Assembly (NCBI GenBank): GCA_003427395.1
Contig: BFEA01000232.1
Coordinates: forward strand, 428,238 to 477,453
Direction: 5' to 3'
Length of the DNA stretch: 49,216 bases
From: Chara braunii
Taxonomy: Eukaryota; Streptophyta; Charophyceae; Charales; Characeae
Shown: positions 20,266 to 31,503 of the stretch, in pieces
How positions within the stretch are numbered: the first letter of the stretch is position 1
How the letters are laid out: each line of letters begins with the position of its first letter
Notes under the pieces: model-generated
The model's database searches: none
What the model was told of the DNA's origin: nothing
The model's input: only the letters and a program-made list of their open reading frames with translations
Program-made: the position numbers and the translations under genes

Positions 20266-22600
20266 TAATAATTTGGAGGTGTGATCTGGCGGTGGTGCTG
20301 CGGGGCGGGCATGGTATCACTTGATGGTGTAACGAGTGGTGGTCCGCCATTGCGTGTTTTATAGCGCTGGTGCACGGTTGGGTTGGGCGTCAGTGGTGTG
20401 TGGATCGACGACATGAAGAGAGTGCGGAGTGAGTGCGTGTGGTGGTAATTATTGGGCAAGTGACACATGCGGTCTTCCATCGGGGGCCACCTTTAATTTA
20501 TTTATTTATTTATAATTTATTTATTTATTTTACAACGTGCGGAGCAAGCGGGGTTTGAGTTTGGGATCATCCAGTGCTGCGGCGGTAATGTGGGACCATC
20601 TGGGACTATTTTGGGACCAGGTGGGACTGCTTTTGAGAACGGGACATGCATGATGGTGTGGTTATTGTGTGCGGACATGGTGATTTGAGGCCGCGTGAAC
20701 TTGTGATTGGGGTGAAGCTATCCTTGATTTACAAGGTGCCATAAGGGACTATAGTTAGACCAACTTGGGGTGCGGATGCAGTGTTTTGAGGCGACAGGGA
20801 TTTGCGGTTGGTTGGGGAGTATCCTTTGGTGGTTAAGGTGCAGTGGAGACTGTAGTTGGGACAGCTCGGTACGTTGGAACCGATCTAAGCAGAGATCAGT
20901 TTGGGATATTGGGACCACGAGGAAACTCATTTGTAAGAACACCCTCCTGGAGGGCTATCTCGCTTGAGTTTTTTTTCTGTGGCTCAACCTCTGCTCATTT
21001 GGACACTTGGTGGAGGACGCGGACCGTGATTCAGGAGAAAGGCCACAACCTGTGGAGTTGTGAGCCGCGTATTTTCATGTGAGCCGCACATATTTTCATA
21101 TTCAGCGGCGATCATTTTCTTTGGATTGGAGTGTTACTCGGCTTTCTTGAGTGAGCCGGATCGAACTTCACACAAGGTCAGTCAGTTGATTGACTCAGAT
21201 TTCCTATCACACCTGTGTGAAGCCACACTTTGCTTAATCCCGTTCGTTTTGAATGTTCGAAAGAAAAGGTAGAGGAAAGTTGTGTGAGTCATGCATGTGA
21301 ATGGTGAAATCTGACTAGAGTATGAAATTGCATTGGTTTTCTTTTTTTTGAACTTGTGGTTTTTGCATGATGTGCAGGTAGGTAGAAGGATGCTTGCAAA
21401 GGAGATTGATTATGCCTATTCGGGAAGATGAAAAAATTGTCTTCTTTCTACCTCTTACCTGCCTGCTTGTCAAAAAGGCTTGTTGTTTTGAAAAAGATTA
21501 TTCAATGTGTGTTGTAGAATGAATCCGATTGAAATTAAGCAGAATAAGGTCAAACGGACTTAGTCTTTCCCTAGGATTAACCCGTTCTATCCCGAATGAC
21601 CTTATCTACACGTACATGTCCAAATGATTCTCAGTCTTTATCTCCTCTGATTTTTTTTTCCGTCAAAGTTACCCTGAATTCAGGAGAAAAAAAATATATA
21701 TATGAAAGCTACTTGCAGTGGACACATCTTCTATCTTTAGGAAGCATCTGGGGCGGGGGTTCGTTGCTTTAGGAGCCGGCCCTGTTATCGACCCGGAGTG
21801 GACCGTTCTACGGAGGGGTATTTGCTGATTCGGTGGAGACGGCTCGACTTCTGAAATCCAAGTCTTGTGCTCGGACGAGGAGGAGGAGTATCCCTGACCA
21901 CTCCCTAGAGGGAGAGGCATGCAACACTTCAAGCAATGCCCCTGATCAAGAATCATGCGCAAAGCAACATGTCATCCAAAAAGATTGGAGACGGATTAAG
22001 ACTGGTATGTGCATTGAATCTCAGGTCGGCAGTAGGCTGGAATGAAAGACTTGGGCAACGTGTCTCATCAAGTTAAAACTAAGGCAGCCGACTACCTTGT
22101 CGGCTGCATCTATCTTATTGTCGATAGCCAACTTCTTTCTTGGCGGTTGTATGATTGTTTTGTGGTGTTCGACCTGAGATGGTCAGATTGTTTTCGATTT
22201 TGTGTTGTTGAATGTATCAAATGATGATTTGGATTCTCTCAGTTATCATTTCAGATTGGATATGTTCCTATCGACTACAGTCGATTCCTTTCGATGTAAC
22301 TATGTATGGTCGTTACAACTTTCTTTTGATTGTGTGTTATAGGGACTAGGATTAATGTTGGGTTTCACGCTTGGTTGAGACCGTCCTAGTAGGAGATCAG
22401 CGCCCTAAGGGACGGGCGACGCTCGGGTCCACTTGGCGTTAACCAAGCGTATCTATACTACAGCGAACAAGCAAACACCCTCGGTTGACCTACCTCTGCG
22501 ATTGCATTTAAAAACTTTCGCACGTGGGTCAGTAGCTCGGTAGGGATACGCCCCAAAGGGTGGTGACAGCCCCTTAGGAAAGGGAAGCTTATGCCTCGCG
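20266..22600. other. No gene; (TTTA)n tract
   Basis: A TTTA repeat lies at about 20492-20532. The rest of this part of the insertion is unassigned. Short hairpins occur, for example ATCGACT/AGTCGAT near 22270 and a CTTGG/CCAAG pair near 22435. A (TTTTG)n run is at about 22733-22752, just beyond this stretch. Confidence 0.5.
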
Positions 22601-22824
22601 GGAACCTATCCTGTGGTAGGGGACCGCGAGATGTACAGCTGGCGCACCCGGCTAGAGCGGCGAAGGGACGACGCGACTGCGGCCGTCCTGGCGGCTCGCA
22701 GGATGTGTTGCGTCGTTCCTAAGTTGTCTCTTGTTTTGTTTTGTTTTGTTTTACTCCTGCGTGACATGGCCGGGAGGGCTCTCGCCTTTGCGAAAAAGGC
22801 AGGAACCGATGTGCTCGACAACGT

Positions 22825-24480
22825 TTACTATAGCAGAGTCTGTGGCAAAAGCTGTAATATCGTCGAGCTGGATGTCAAGGGACTTCAACCTGCTCAACCA
22901 AGCCTACGCCACAGCATCGACATCCTTCTTCCCTCGCATAACATCTGTGGCAATGCATGTGGGCCCCCTCTTTGTCCTGACGCGGTAGCTGTACAACGTC
23001 TGACCCTGAATGTTGGTCCATCCGTTAGTCATGATGGTGCAATCGTATTTGGCAGAAGTGACGAGGACAGGTTGCACACAATTTTGGACCTCGCCGTCGA
23101 GCTCGTCCAAAAATGTAGTGTGGATCATGTGATATGTGGGGGGGTTCGGAGTAGGCGCTTTAGGAACTCCTGGCGGGATGATGATCGTTAACATGCATTT
23201 GAAGCTTTCAAGCGTCACGCAGTTGAACGACATGTCGCCCTCAACAACGAATCGCATGATTTGCAAGTGCCATGCGTGCTCTACAGGGTCAGAATAATAT
23301 GAGATCACCGCTTGTTGCCTGAAACTATCTCTCCCTCGTGCATCGACGCCACAACCTAACGAATCAGACACGCCACCCGCAGTGGTAGGTGATGCAGTAT
23401 GGCCAACAGGAATATTGCGTAACTTTTGCGAAGTATCCAACAAGCCAAAAACACCATATTGCGAGGTCGGGGCGTTCACGGGCGCAGGTTTGGTGACGAA
23501 TTATGAGCTGGAATGGGGAGCACAGTGCCCGCTCCCTCAAGGACAGCTGCAACGACCTCTCCAGCATGGGCCGATGGCAAGTTAGTTGTGGGACCTCCTG
23601 ACGACGGAGGAGGAGGTGGTAACCACTCATAACGTGTGGAATGATGCCCCGCTGCGGCTCGTGCCGCCATAGGAGGACCTGCGATTGTACGTGAAACTCT
23701 GTCAGCCCAGTCCTTGTTACCGATGAACAATGGGGCAAGGCAGGCTGATGTGCCTGCGCCCTTCCCCCACCCACGACCCTTAATAAAAGCATGGCTCCCA
23801 ACCTCATCAAATTGCATAGGTGGCACCCCCCCCGAAATCGGCACGGGTCCATGCGCTGTCGACGATGGTGTGATACGTGCAGCACATGCACCCCCACTAG
23901 AAACCGCGCCAAGAATGGGTGAAGGAAATGTTGGATGAATCGGTGCAGGTGAGACTCCCGTCGGGCGTGGGGGAAGCATTGCACGAGGAGGATGTGCAGA
24001 TGCTACTGCCTCCGAAGGGGCGGTGGACAACAAGGGGGGTGGAATGGTGTCCTCGGAAAAACGAATCGGTGGCCACTGAAAGGAGTGATGACCTAGAGGC
24101 AATCTGCAAGGCCTGCGCCACAAAAACCAGTTGTGTAGGACACTTAGACATATCCTTCGACCAAATTGGGTGCCACACCGCTGGAGTCACCACTCAATAT
24201 CTATAACCCTCCCCGCAATAAAAGTGTTGCTTCACATCACGAGCACCCCCACAAATAGAACGGCCACATAATCTGCACATACAACGACGGCTGGTCGTTC
24301 TACCCAACGCAGTGGATCCATCCAAATAACGGCCTCGAGCGATAAAATATCAAACGGGGTCATCCTGTTTTCCAACTGCTTTCGGATCAACCTTGAAAGG
24401 GGAGTCAAATGTCTTCGTGTTGTTGCCGAGGAAGAGTCCACGGGGCCCTTCCCAGTGTTGCCGCTCGGGTCGGACATGAT
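22825..24480 (-). pseudogene. hAT transposase pseudogene, N-terminal part (BED finger and DUF659-like)
   Basis: The minus strand from 24480 starts MSDPSGNTGKGP. Near 24300-24210 it encodes a BED-type zinc finger (CRLCGRSICGGARDVKQH). A Pro/Ser-rich linker follows (24123-23476). The 23479-22904 frame then has the DUF659-like region of plant hAT proteins: PTYHMIHTTFLDELD, KYDCTIMTNGWTNIQGQTL and a stretch ending ITAFATDSAIVNV at the insertion point. BED fingers bind transposon ends and the DUF659 region leads into the RNase H-like core. At least two frameshifts and one stop (22904) disrupt it. It continues at 17425 on the other side of the insertion. Confidence 0.8.
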
Positions 24481-24600
24481 GCGTACCCCAAAGAAAATTT
24501 AACGAAGAGTACACGACACCAAGTGCGGCGCCGGACAACTACACTCAAGAACTGAAGAATCACCCTGAAAAAGAGGGGTCATAAGTTCCATAACCACATC

Positions 24601-24991
24601 GACAAACAAGAGAAGGAAGAAATAAAAACAAAATAACAAAAGTGAAATGAGGATAACATAGAAACAGATCTTTGTAATCGCATTTACACCCCTTGGGTTA
24701 GAAATTAGAAAAACATCAACCCTCAACCACTTCCCCCGAACCCTTCAATCCGTTAAATAATCTTTTTTTTTTTTTTCAGATACTCAAGTGCAGTGGACAA
24801 ACAAGAGAAGGAAGAAATAAAAACAAAATAACAAAAGTGAAATGAGGATATTAGAGAAACAGATCTTCGTAACCGCATTTACACCCCCTGGGTTAGAAGT
24901 TAGAACAACATCAACCCTCAACCACTTCCCCCAAACCCTGAAATCCCTTAGAAAATCTTTTTTTTTTTTTCCAGATACTCAAGTGCAGTGG
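24601..24991. repeat. 195-bp tandem duplication
   Basis: Units 24601-24795 and 24796-24991 both start GACAAACAAGAGAAGGAAG and end with a T tract and CAGATACTCAAGTGCAGTGG. They differ at roughly 15 positions by eye. No function inferred. Confidence 0.85.
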
Positions 24992-25269
24992 GCCAGTGAC
25001 CCTTATATGTGCACCCCCTATAACCACAAACACCCTTCAGTGTGTCTTCACGCATTTCCCCCGGGCCCTGAATCCACCCACGACAATTGTTTTTCAGTAA
25101 GTATAGCAATCAACCCCCGTCACCGCCCGTGCATCCCCACTAGAACCACAACCTCGAAAGTTTTTGAAACCCCCTTGAGATTTGATCTCAGATCTATAGT
25201 CCAAAAGGAAATCGACCAACCCATTTTATTTTATTTTCTCATTTTCGTAATTTTAATTCAGATATTGTT

Positions 25270-25296
25270 GAGATAATGCCCCAAGGGCATTATCTC
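25270..25296. repeat. Perfect 12-bp hairpin
   Basis: GAGATAATGCCC pairs with GGGCATTATCTC across the loop CAA. It lies just upstream of the first 1.2-kb repeat unit. Confidence 0.85.
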
Positions 25297-25328
25297 TTCA
25301 CTCCACTAAATTCAGAGTTATTAGGTCA

Positions 25329-26490
25329 CAATAGGGACTTGCCAGTCCCTATTGTATCATTCCCAACTAGGTGGTCCATTTCCCTCCACCTTTTTTCCAC
25401 CTTTGTTTCGTTCTCCCTACTTTTTTTTCTCCTTTTTCTCTTCCTTTCTTTTATTTATGACGCATAAAGTGTAAAAGTAAGTTCTTTAGACTTTTTTCTG
25501 GGCCATGGATCTTGATCTAGATCAGGTTGTTGCTTGTTATTTCTCGGATCACAATATTGAGACCCCTACACTCATGGGGGTTTCATTTTGCCTCCGTTGG
25601 TCTCACTTTTTTACCCCTCTTGCTTTGATTTTTTCTAGGCAGCCTATTTTTTGCATAGAGCCCCTTGGAGGCCTTTTTTTTCTCTTGCTTGGCCAGTCGG
25701 CGATTTTTCCTTGGCAGCCTATTTTGTGCATAGAGCCCCTTGAGGCCTTTTTTTTCTCTTGCTTGGCTAGTCCGAGATATCTCGGATCAGCCTTCTTTCT
25801 CTGTTTCTTCCCGAATTCCTCTAACCTAGTAGTTGCGAATATTTTTCACAGCTAGATCTGAATCTTGACGGTGCAACTTGCTTTTTTTTCCCCATTCCTC
25901 ACGTTGGCCCACAGTTCCCTTGAGACAACTGAATTCTGCGCCACTCATCTCACACTAGTGTTATTTTATAGTACTGCTGGTAGTCCCGCAGACACATGTC
26001 CTAATTTTTGACTATTTTTATTTGGGCCCATCTGGTCCCCGACATCGTTGCTCATGACGTCCCATTTTTGTTTGGAACCTCCTAGTCCTAGACAATCCCC
26101 ACCTCTCCTTTCGATGTGTCTCAAGTGTGCCGAATATTCTCGGCTGCTAGATCTTCATCTTATGGTTGCCATTTGTTGCCTCTACTTACTTTGTGCTTGA
26201 GACACTTCTTTCCAGTGTCTTGAGCGTGTCGAGGCTCATTCTCCCTTGGTCTTGGCACCCCCATGCAGTCCGTTAATTTCCGGAATGCAATGCTGGTCAT
26301 TTTCCTTGTCTTATTGCCCCCATACTTGCCCCGAACTGAAACAAAATGGAGCGGCACATTTCCAAGTGCATCCGGGCTTAATATTGGCTCTGGATGCATA
26401 CTTGAAGCATGTGTTTCCTCCCCTCCTGCAATCCGTTGTATCTCGGTTGCAAGAGGTTTTGCTTCTCTTTAATTTTCTGAAGAAATTCTA
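25329..26490. repeat. 1.2-kb diverged direct repeat, copy 1
   Basis: The copy starts with a hairpin CAATAGGGACT/AGTCCCTATTG (25329-25354). In order it shares with copy 2 a run of C/T-rich spacer, an ATTTCTCGGA word, CTCATGGG, the phrases TGTGTCTCAAGTGTGCC and GAAACAAAATG, and a terminal stem TGCATCC/GGATGCA (26367-26398). No coding potential. It could be two LTRs or a tandem satellite unit; no retroelement ORF lies between the copies. Confidence 0.65.
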
Positions 26491-26625
26491 AAGAAAATCA
26501 AGATATTTCGTGACCGATTCACCCTAGGATGAATCCGTTCACAAACGGCTATTTTTTACCGTGAATGGTCTTTTTTCCTTTTCCTTTTTTTTTTCTTTTT
26601 TCTTTTCCCCCCACAAGATTCGGAT

Positions 26626-27660
26626 AGTAGGGACTTGCCAGTCCCTACTGTGCCAGTCCCTATTGACGGCCAACTCACTCCCTCCTCCTTTTTTGTCTTA
26701 TTCTTCTTCCGTTTTCTCCCCTTTTTTTTTGTCCTTTTCTTTTATCTTATTTCATGACAAGTATCAACTAGTCGTTGAGACTTTTTCGAGGCCCTAGATC
26801 TTGGTCTAGGCCTAGATCATGCTTAAGAGGCAGTCCATTATTTCTCGGACTCCAATTACGGCAACCCCATACTCATGGGAGCCCCTTTTTGCCACCATCA
26901 AGGCTCTAGTCTCTCTAGACTGGCTGGTCTAAGATATTTCGGACTGCAATCTATACCCTCCTTCCTCGTTTTTTTCCCTTCTATGTCTTCTATGTCTTCT
27001 ACGGCTCTCCCGCTTGATCCCACTAGTGTTTGCACTAGCGGTGCTAATATTTCGAGTTGTTAGATTTTGATCTGGACGATGCATCTCTGATTGATTATTC
27101 ATTCCTCATGCCGCCCCATAGTTCTCTTGGGACATCAAGTCCCCAATACTTGTCCTGTAATAGTTCCCGATACTAGTCCCGCCGATGGTTCCGCTAGTCC
27201 CGGTGCCAATTTGTTATTATTTTTATTTGAGCCCACATGGTCCCCAACACCACTCCCCATGTCGTTCCAATTTTATTTGGAACTCCCTTGTCCCCGACAC
27301 CCCCAAGTTCCTCCTCTCCATGTGTCTCAAGTGTGCCAAATATTCTTGGTCGCGTGATCTTGATCTCGCGGTCGTCGTTCATCGACGTAATTTGGTCCTC
27401 ATGCTCAGGCTCTCTTTTCTAGTGCCTTGCGGTAGTCAAAGCTCATTGTCTCATGGCCTTGACACTCCTTTGCAACCCTTTAAATCTTGGAGTGCAATGG
27501 TGACCTTCTTCGTGTTCCATTGACAATGCACTTGCCTCAAAGTGAAACAAAATGAAACGACACATCCCCAAGTGCATCTGGACTCAATATGGGCTCCAGA
27601 TGTACTTGAAACATGTATTTGCTTTACTTATTGTGATTTGTTGCATCACGGCCTACTCCT
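26626..27660. repeat. 1.2-kb diverged direct repeat, copy 2
   Basis: The head hairpin is AGTAGGGACT/AGTCCCTACT (26626-26649), followed directly by a second half-copy of the right arm. The order of shared words matches copy 1, ending with the stem CATCTGGA/TCCAGATG (27575-27602) at the position of the TGCATCC stem in copy 1. Overall identity looks low to moderate, with many indels. Confidence 0.65.
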
Positions 27661-28147
27661 GATTTGTCTTGATCTTCTCTTCGAAATTTAAGAAAATAAA
27701 GGCAGAGGCCTCAAAATTGAGGTTCTTCCTTTCTTTGTCTTGCCTTTTTCATTTTGGCTCCCAAAGGCCACTTGTCTTTTCAGATTGCCCGTGCTTGGGC
27801 ACTTTTTTAGGTGGCACCTATTAATCCTTTTGCACCCTCCTTGCTTGGTTCATGACCCTTAGGCTTTTCTTATGTCGTATTCAGGTGACCTCCTAGGCCA
27901 CATGCTAGGACCTTGCGGTCCTTGCGTTCCATACGCCTGCAGGTCGGCGTGTTCCTCAGTTGTGAGACGGGGTTGGGTGGGTGGAGGAAGATGGTCGAGC
28001 CATGCGGTCGTTGCGTTCCATACGCAAGAACTGGATGGTGTTGAGTTCCTCCGAGCTGAGAGACACCGGGGCGGAGGAGTCAGAGATGGTGTCGAGATCA
28101 ACGAGAGGGGTTGTGAACTCGTCGTGAAAGGGGGCGCTATGGTGGTC
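27661..28147. other. Short internal duplication, no gene
   Basis: GCGGTC(C/G)TTGCGTTCCATACGC occurs near 27910 and again near 28005. An AGGACC/GGTCCT hairpin with TTGC loop precedes the first. The minus frame here follows the Gag relic but shows no zinc knuckle. Confidence 0.45.
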
Positions 28148-29569
28148 TCATTCGCAAAGATGTTGTGAAAGAAGCGTGGACAGGAGGTGGTGGGACCGCG
28201 AACGGGTTAGAGAAGGCGAGCATGTTGAAGGGCACGGGTGAGAAGGTCTGTGAAGGACGTGTAGCTCGTACGCGAGGGCGGATGCGATGTCCTTGTGGCA
28301 GACCGGCTTGAAGCGGGAAATGAAGATGTTGTCATTGATCTGGTCGTGAGAAATGTTTTGGTGGAGGGTACAAACATATTGGACGAAGTGGTCGACGGGG
28401 CTGTTCTGGCGAAGCCTGCAAAACTGGTCGACGTAGTCGTCAATTGTCTTTCGCGGGCGGAAGGTGGCCGAGAGGAGGGAGGCCCACTCGAGGAAGGAGA
28501 GGGGGGCTGGCGGAGTGTCGGCTGGCGGATACGGTGATCCACCATCGATGGGTGGTGTCGACGAGTTTGTTGATGGCGAGCCTGTGGATATAGGGGACAT
28601 TGTGGAGTTCGAAAGCTTGTTGTAACTTGGGGAGGAAGAGGAGAACGTTGTCATGGGAGTGCCCGAAGAATGTGGGAATGTCTTGGAGGCGGAGGGATGG
28701 GGGAATGTAGCCGGTTTTGGGGACAAAGTGAGCGAGGGTGTTGAAGTCAAACGATGTAGGTGCGGACAAAATGTGGGTGTAGTCGTCTGTAGGGTTGGTA
28801 GGGATAAGGTTGTTTGGGGGCAGCTGGGGGAAGACGGGGAGGAGCGTCGAGGATGACGCGTAGGGGACTTAGGTGACTTGCGAGTATGTGAGTGGGATGG
28901 ATGTGATGGTCGAAGTGGTTAGGATAGGAGCGGAGATGTGTTGGTGAGGAGGGAGGGAGGAAAGGTGTGTGATGGCAAGGGGGGAATGTGGGGGGTGGAA
29001 GTGGAAGAAGTAGGGGTGGGGTAGAGTCGTTGGGGTAAAGTCATTGGTGTGTCGGGTGGTTGGTGATGACGAAGGAGGGGGAGAGGTGGAGGGAGGCGTG
29101 GTGGTGGAGGTTGGAGTGAGGAGGTGGTCGGTCCGAATGTGGAAGGTGGTGGAGTTGTAGTTAACACAGTGATGGTCGGAGCCTGTTGAGCGAAGGCGGT
29201 AATGCTATCAGAGAGCGGAGATATTGGCTTCCATGTTGGTGAGGGAGAGGTTTGAATGGTGGTTTGTTCGGTGGAGAGCATTTGGAGGATGGTCGAGAGG
29301 TCGGTCGTGATGGCGGGGCCGGCTCGTTGTTCGCTTGCAAGTTCACGGGCATGGCTACCACAGGACTGGGTGTGGATGGGGGACATGTTGATATTGGAAG
29401 ACTCAGCCATGGGGGCGGTGGGGGGTGATGCAACTGTGGTGGCAATCACAGCGGCGGAAGCGGCAGTAGTGGATGAGGTGATAGCGGTGGCAGTGGCTGA
29501 AGTGGCAGCAGCGGATAAGGCGGCAACGACTTCTGCAGCTTTGCGCAAGGTGTTGGTTTGACGCTTCAT
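28148..29569 (-). pseudogene. Retrotransposon Gag relic
   Basis: Minus strand. The N-terminal frame (29569-28919) is an Ala/Thr/Pro-rich linker (TSATATAITSSTTAAS). The frame 28769-28440 then carries a Gag core: IPTFFGHSHDNVLLFLPKLQQ, FELHNVPYIHRLAINKLV and HRWW. After a frameshift near 28500 it goes on with LSFLEWASLLSATFRPRKTI, DDYVDQFCRLRQ and ISHDQINDNIFISRFKP. These are the two halves of the Retrotrans_gag capsid fold of Ty3/Ty1-like elements. No protease, RT or LTR belonging to it is visible, so it is an isolated fragment. Confidence 0.65.
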
Positions 29570-29641
29570 GCCGCCCGGGTCACTCTATTGCCCCGGGTCA
29601 CTCTAAAGTGTTTTCAACTTACAAAAAAAATCGAAAAGAAT

Positions 29642-30593
29642 CTAGGCTATACCACTGAAAAATCAACGAAATTTATCATCAAAATATGAAGTTCGTCACC
29701 AAAAACTCTAATCACAATAGTCATGTCAACCCTAATTTAGTTACCTAAATTCCACCGACAATTAAGAAATCATGTGCAAAAGGAACTACCGAAGAAAAAC
29801 GAATCAAAACCACAAAAAAGAACTGAGCGGTAAGCGTTGCGTGATCATGTCCACCATTCATCAGGAGTTATTACCAACCCCTGCCAATACGCCCTACCAC
29901 CCGCGCGGCAGGGGTCTGTGCCCACAAGCCCCAAACTGCTGACAGAGACCCCGCAAACCCACCCACCTCCTCGTGATTTAAAGTGGATAGCACCTCTCCA
30001 CACTCCTCTTTACAAAAACACCAACTCCCGCCACGATGTTGTTTTCACTAACCAGGGGATTACCCTAGCTCCCGAGTGGCAGGGGCTAAAAAGCCCTGCA
30101 AAACCCACCCACCTCCTCGCGATTTAGGGTAAGCCTCTCCCTCAATCTGCATACACCCCCTATGGATGCTTCACCTCCCTCCATGACGAAGCCCCTGTGG
30201 AGCAATGCTCACCACTTCTCCTTAAAAATTCATATGACAACAAACAGCAGCTTATTGAGATGAAATGAATATCTGACGGATTCTGACCCAAATTCAGCGT
30301 CTCAACGATAATACCCTACCTCCCGCGCGGCAGGGGTCAAAGACCCCGCAAACCGACCCGCCTCCTCGCGATTTAGGGAAAACCACTTCCACTAGTCTGC
30401 ACCTTCTCACAAGGAAACCCCATTGCCCACCATAATGGCGTTTCTCCAGAGCGACACTCTCTCTTTCATTCCATCGCATGCAAAACGCTACACAAGAGTT
30501 GCAACAAATTACGACCAATGTTAAAGTCACATCGATTTTTTTTGTTTTTTGGCCCGATATGGTAAGTCGTCCCAGGCCACTCTGGTAGCCTAG
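29642..30593. mobile_element. 952-bp non-autonomous hAT-type element
   Basis: The element starts CTAGGCTA.ACCA and ends TGGTAGCCTAG, so it has short terminal inverted repeats, and is flanked on both sides by the identical 8-mer AAAAGAAT (29634-29641 and 30594-30601). An 8-bp duplication is the hAT signature. Inside are three diverged copies of a roughly 70-bp unit (near 29893, 30062, 30309) containing GGCAGGGG, a hairpin and CACCTCCTCGCGATTTA. No ORF of note. The 280-bp element at 39393 has the same termini. Confidence 0.85.
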
Positions 30594-30607
30594 AAAAGAA
30601 TTGATTA

Positions 30608-31074
30608 AACCACCACTACCTCCGATCCTGTTTTTACCGATCTTGAATTTCACTGTGCACCGAGTTTTGTCGAACCTGGGTCCCATTGTATTTTCTTTTT
30701 TGGTACTCTGCGAAAATGAAAAAAAAAATAAAAAAAAATGGAAAAACCAACTAATATGTTGGGGGCGTGAAAGTAGTTGGAGGGCATTACAACCCTCAAC
30801 AAAAAACGGCTCTCTGAAATACAAAAAGAAAAAAAAGACAACACAAAACTACTCTTTGGACGCAAAAATAGTTGGATACAGAATCTTGAATGCATGTGAG
30901 ATTGGGGCCCCGTTTGTTGCAAGTGTCAGTTGTTCGTGGAAAGCGCCCTGCCTCGTTGGCAGGGCAGTGAAAAGTACTGAGAAGTGAAAAAAAAAAAAGC
31001 AGAATACTAAACAAGCCAATATTATGGGCAGATGCAGTCCTGGAAGCACTTATGTGAGCAGATCTCCTTCACGG

Positions 31075-31124
<50 letters not shown>

Positions 31125-31500
31125 ACGTCCTTGCTTTCAGCTGTGCACGTCCGTTTTTTGTTTTTTCCCTTTTTGTTTGCATTTGTCAGTTTTTCGTGGA
31201 AAACGCCCTGCCTCATTGGTAGGGCACTAAAACGAACTGAGAAGAAAAAAATCAAACAACAAAAGAAAAAAATACAAAACAAGCCAATATTATGGGCAAA
31301 TTCATTCCTTGAAGCACGACTTACCCCCTGACGTCCTTCCTTTTAAATATGCAGCTCGTTTCGTTTTTTTTTCTTTTCTTTTCAAGTGGGCCCACAAGAC
31401 CCAAAAAAAATTCTTCTCAGCAAGCCTCCATCAGACCCTCGAAAAATGCGGTGTGATGTATATTTCCGTTTTTCCCAACACTCGCTAAGGTAGTGGTGGT
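30608..31500. mobile_element. Inverted-repeat element A with TTA flanks
   Basis: Left end AACCACCACTACC (30608) and right end GGTAGTGGTGGT (31489-31500), with TTA on both sides (30605-30607, 31501-31503). It is non-coding. It contains two diverged tandem units of about 250 bp (each with a CAAGCCAATATTATGGGC word, near 31015 and 31280) and a 46-bp C tract. TTA duplications are typical of PIF/Harbinger-type elements, but 3-bp sites are weak evidence for a class. Confidence 0.55.
31077..31122. repeat. Poly-C tract, 46 bp
   Basis: Forty-six consecutive Cs within element A. Length may be unreliable in the assembly. Confidence 0.95.
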
Positions 31501-31503
31501 TTA

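Larger units (their letters stand above)
17430..22820. mobile_element. 5.39-kb non-coding insertion in the hAT gene
   Basis: The insertion begins TGTCGGGAC and ends CTCGACA, giving 5-bp inverted termini TGTCG/CGACA with TG..CA ends as in LTRs. It is flanked by ACGT at 17426-17429 and 22821-22824. Removing it with one ACGT joins the hAT halves in frame, reading AIVNVTTMEVFQK, which fits the family. No polymerase, integrase or transposase is recognisable inside. Contents are a tRNA-like sequence, hairpin-rich tandem units, a TATA box in a hairpin loop, a 50-bp minisatellite and a GA microsatellite. It could be a very long solo LTR, a non-autonomous LTR element or a nest of small elements. I found no long direct repeat between its two ends. 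Confidence 0.7.

Noticed and set aside
17430-22820. Interpretation as a normal LTR retrotransposon
   Set aside because: No pair of long direct repeats, primer binding site or pol domain found between its ends by eye.
29878-30380. Three spaced repeats resembling a small CRISPR-like array
   Set aside because: Eukaryotic context, only three diverged units with unequal spacing, all inside a hAT-type element.
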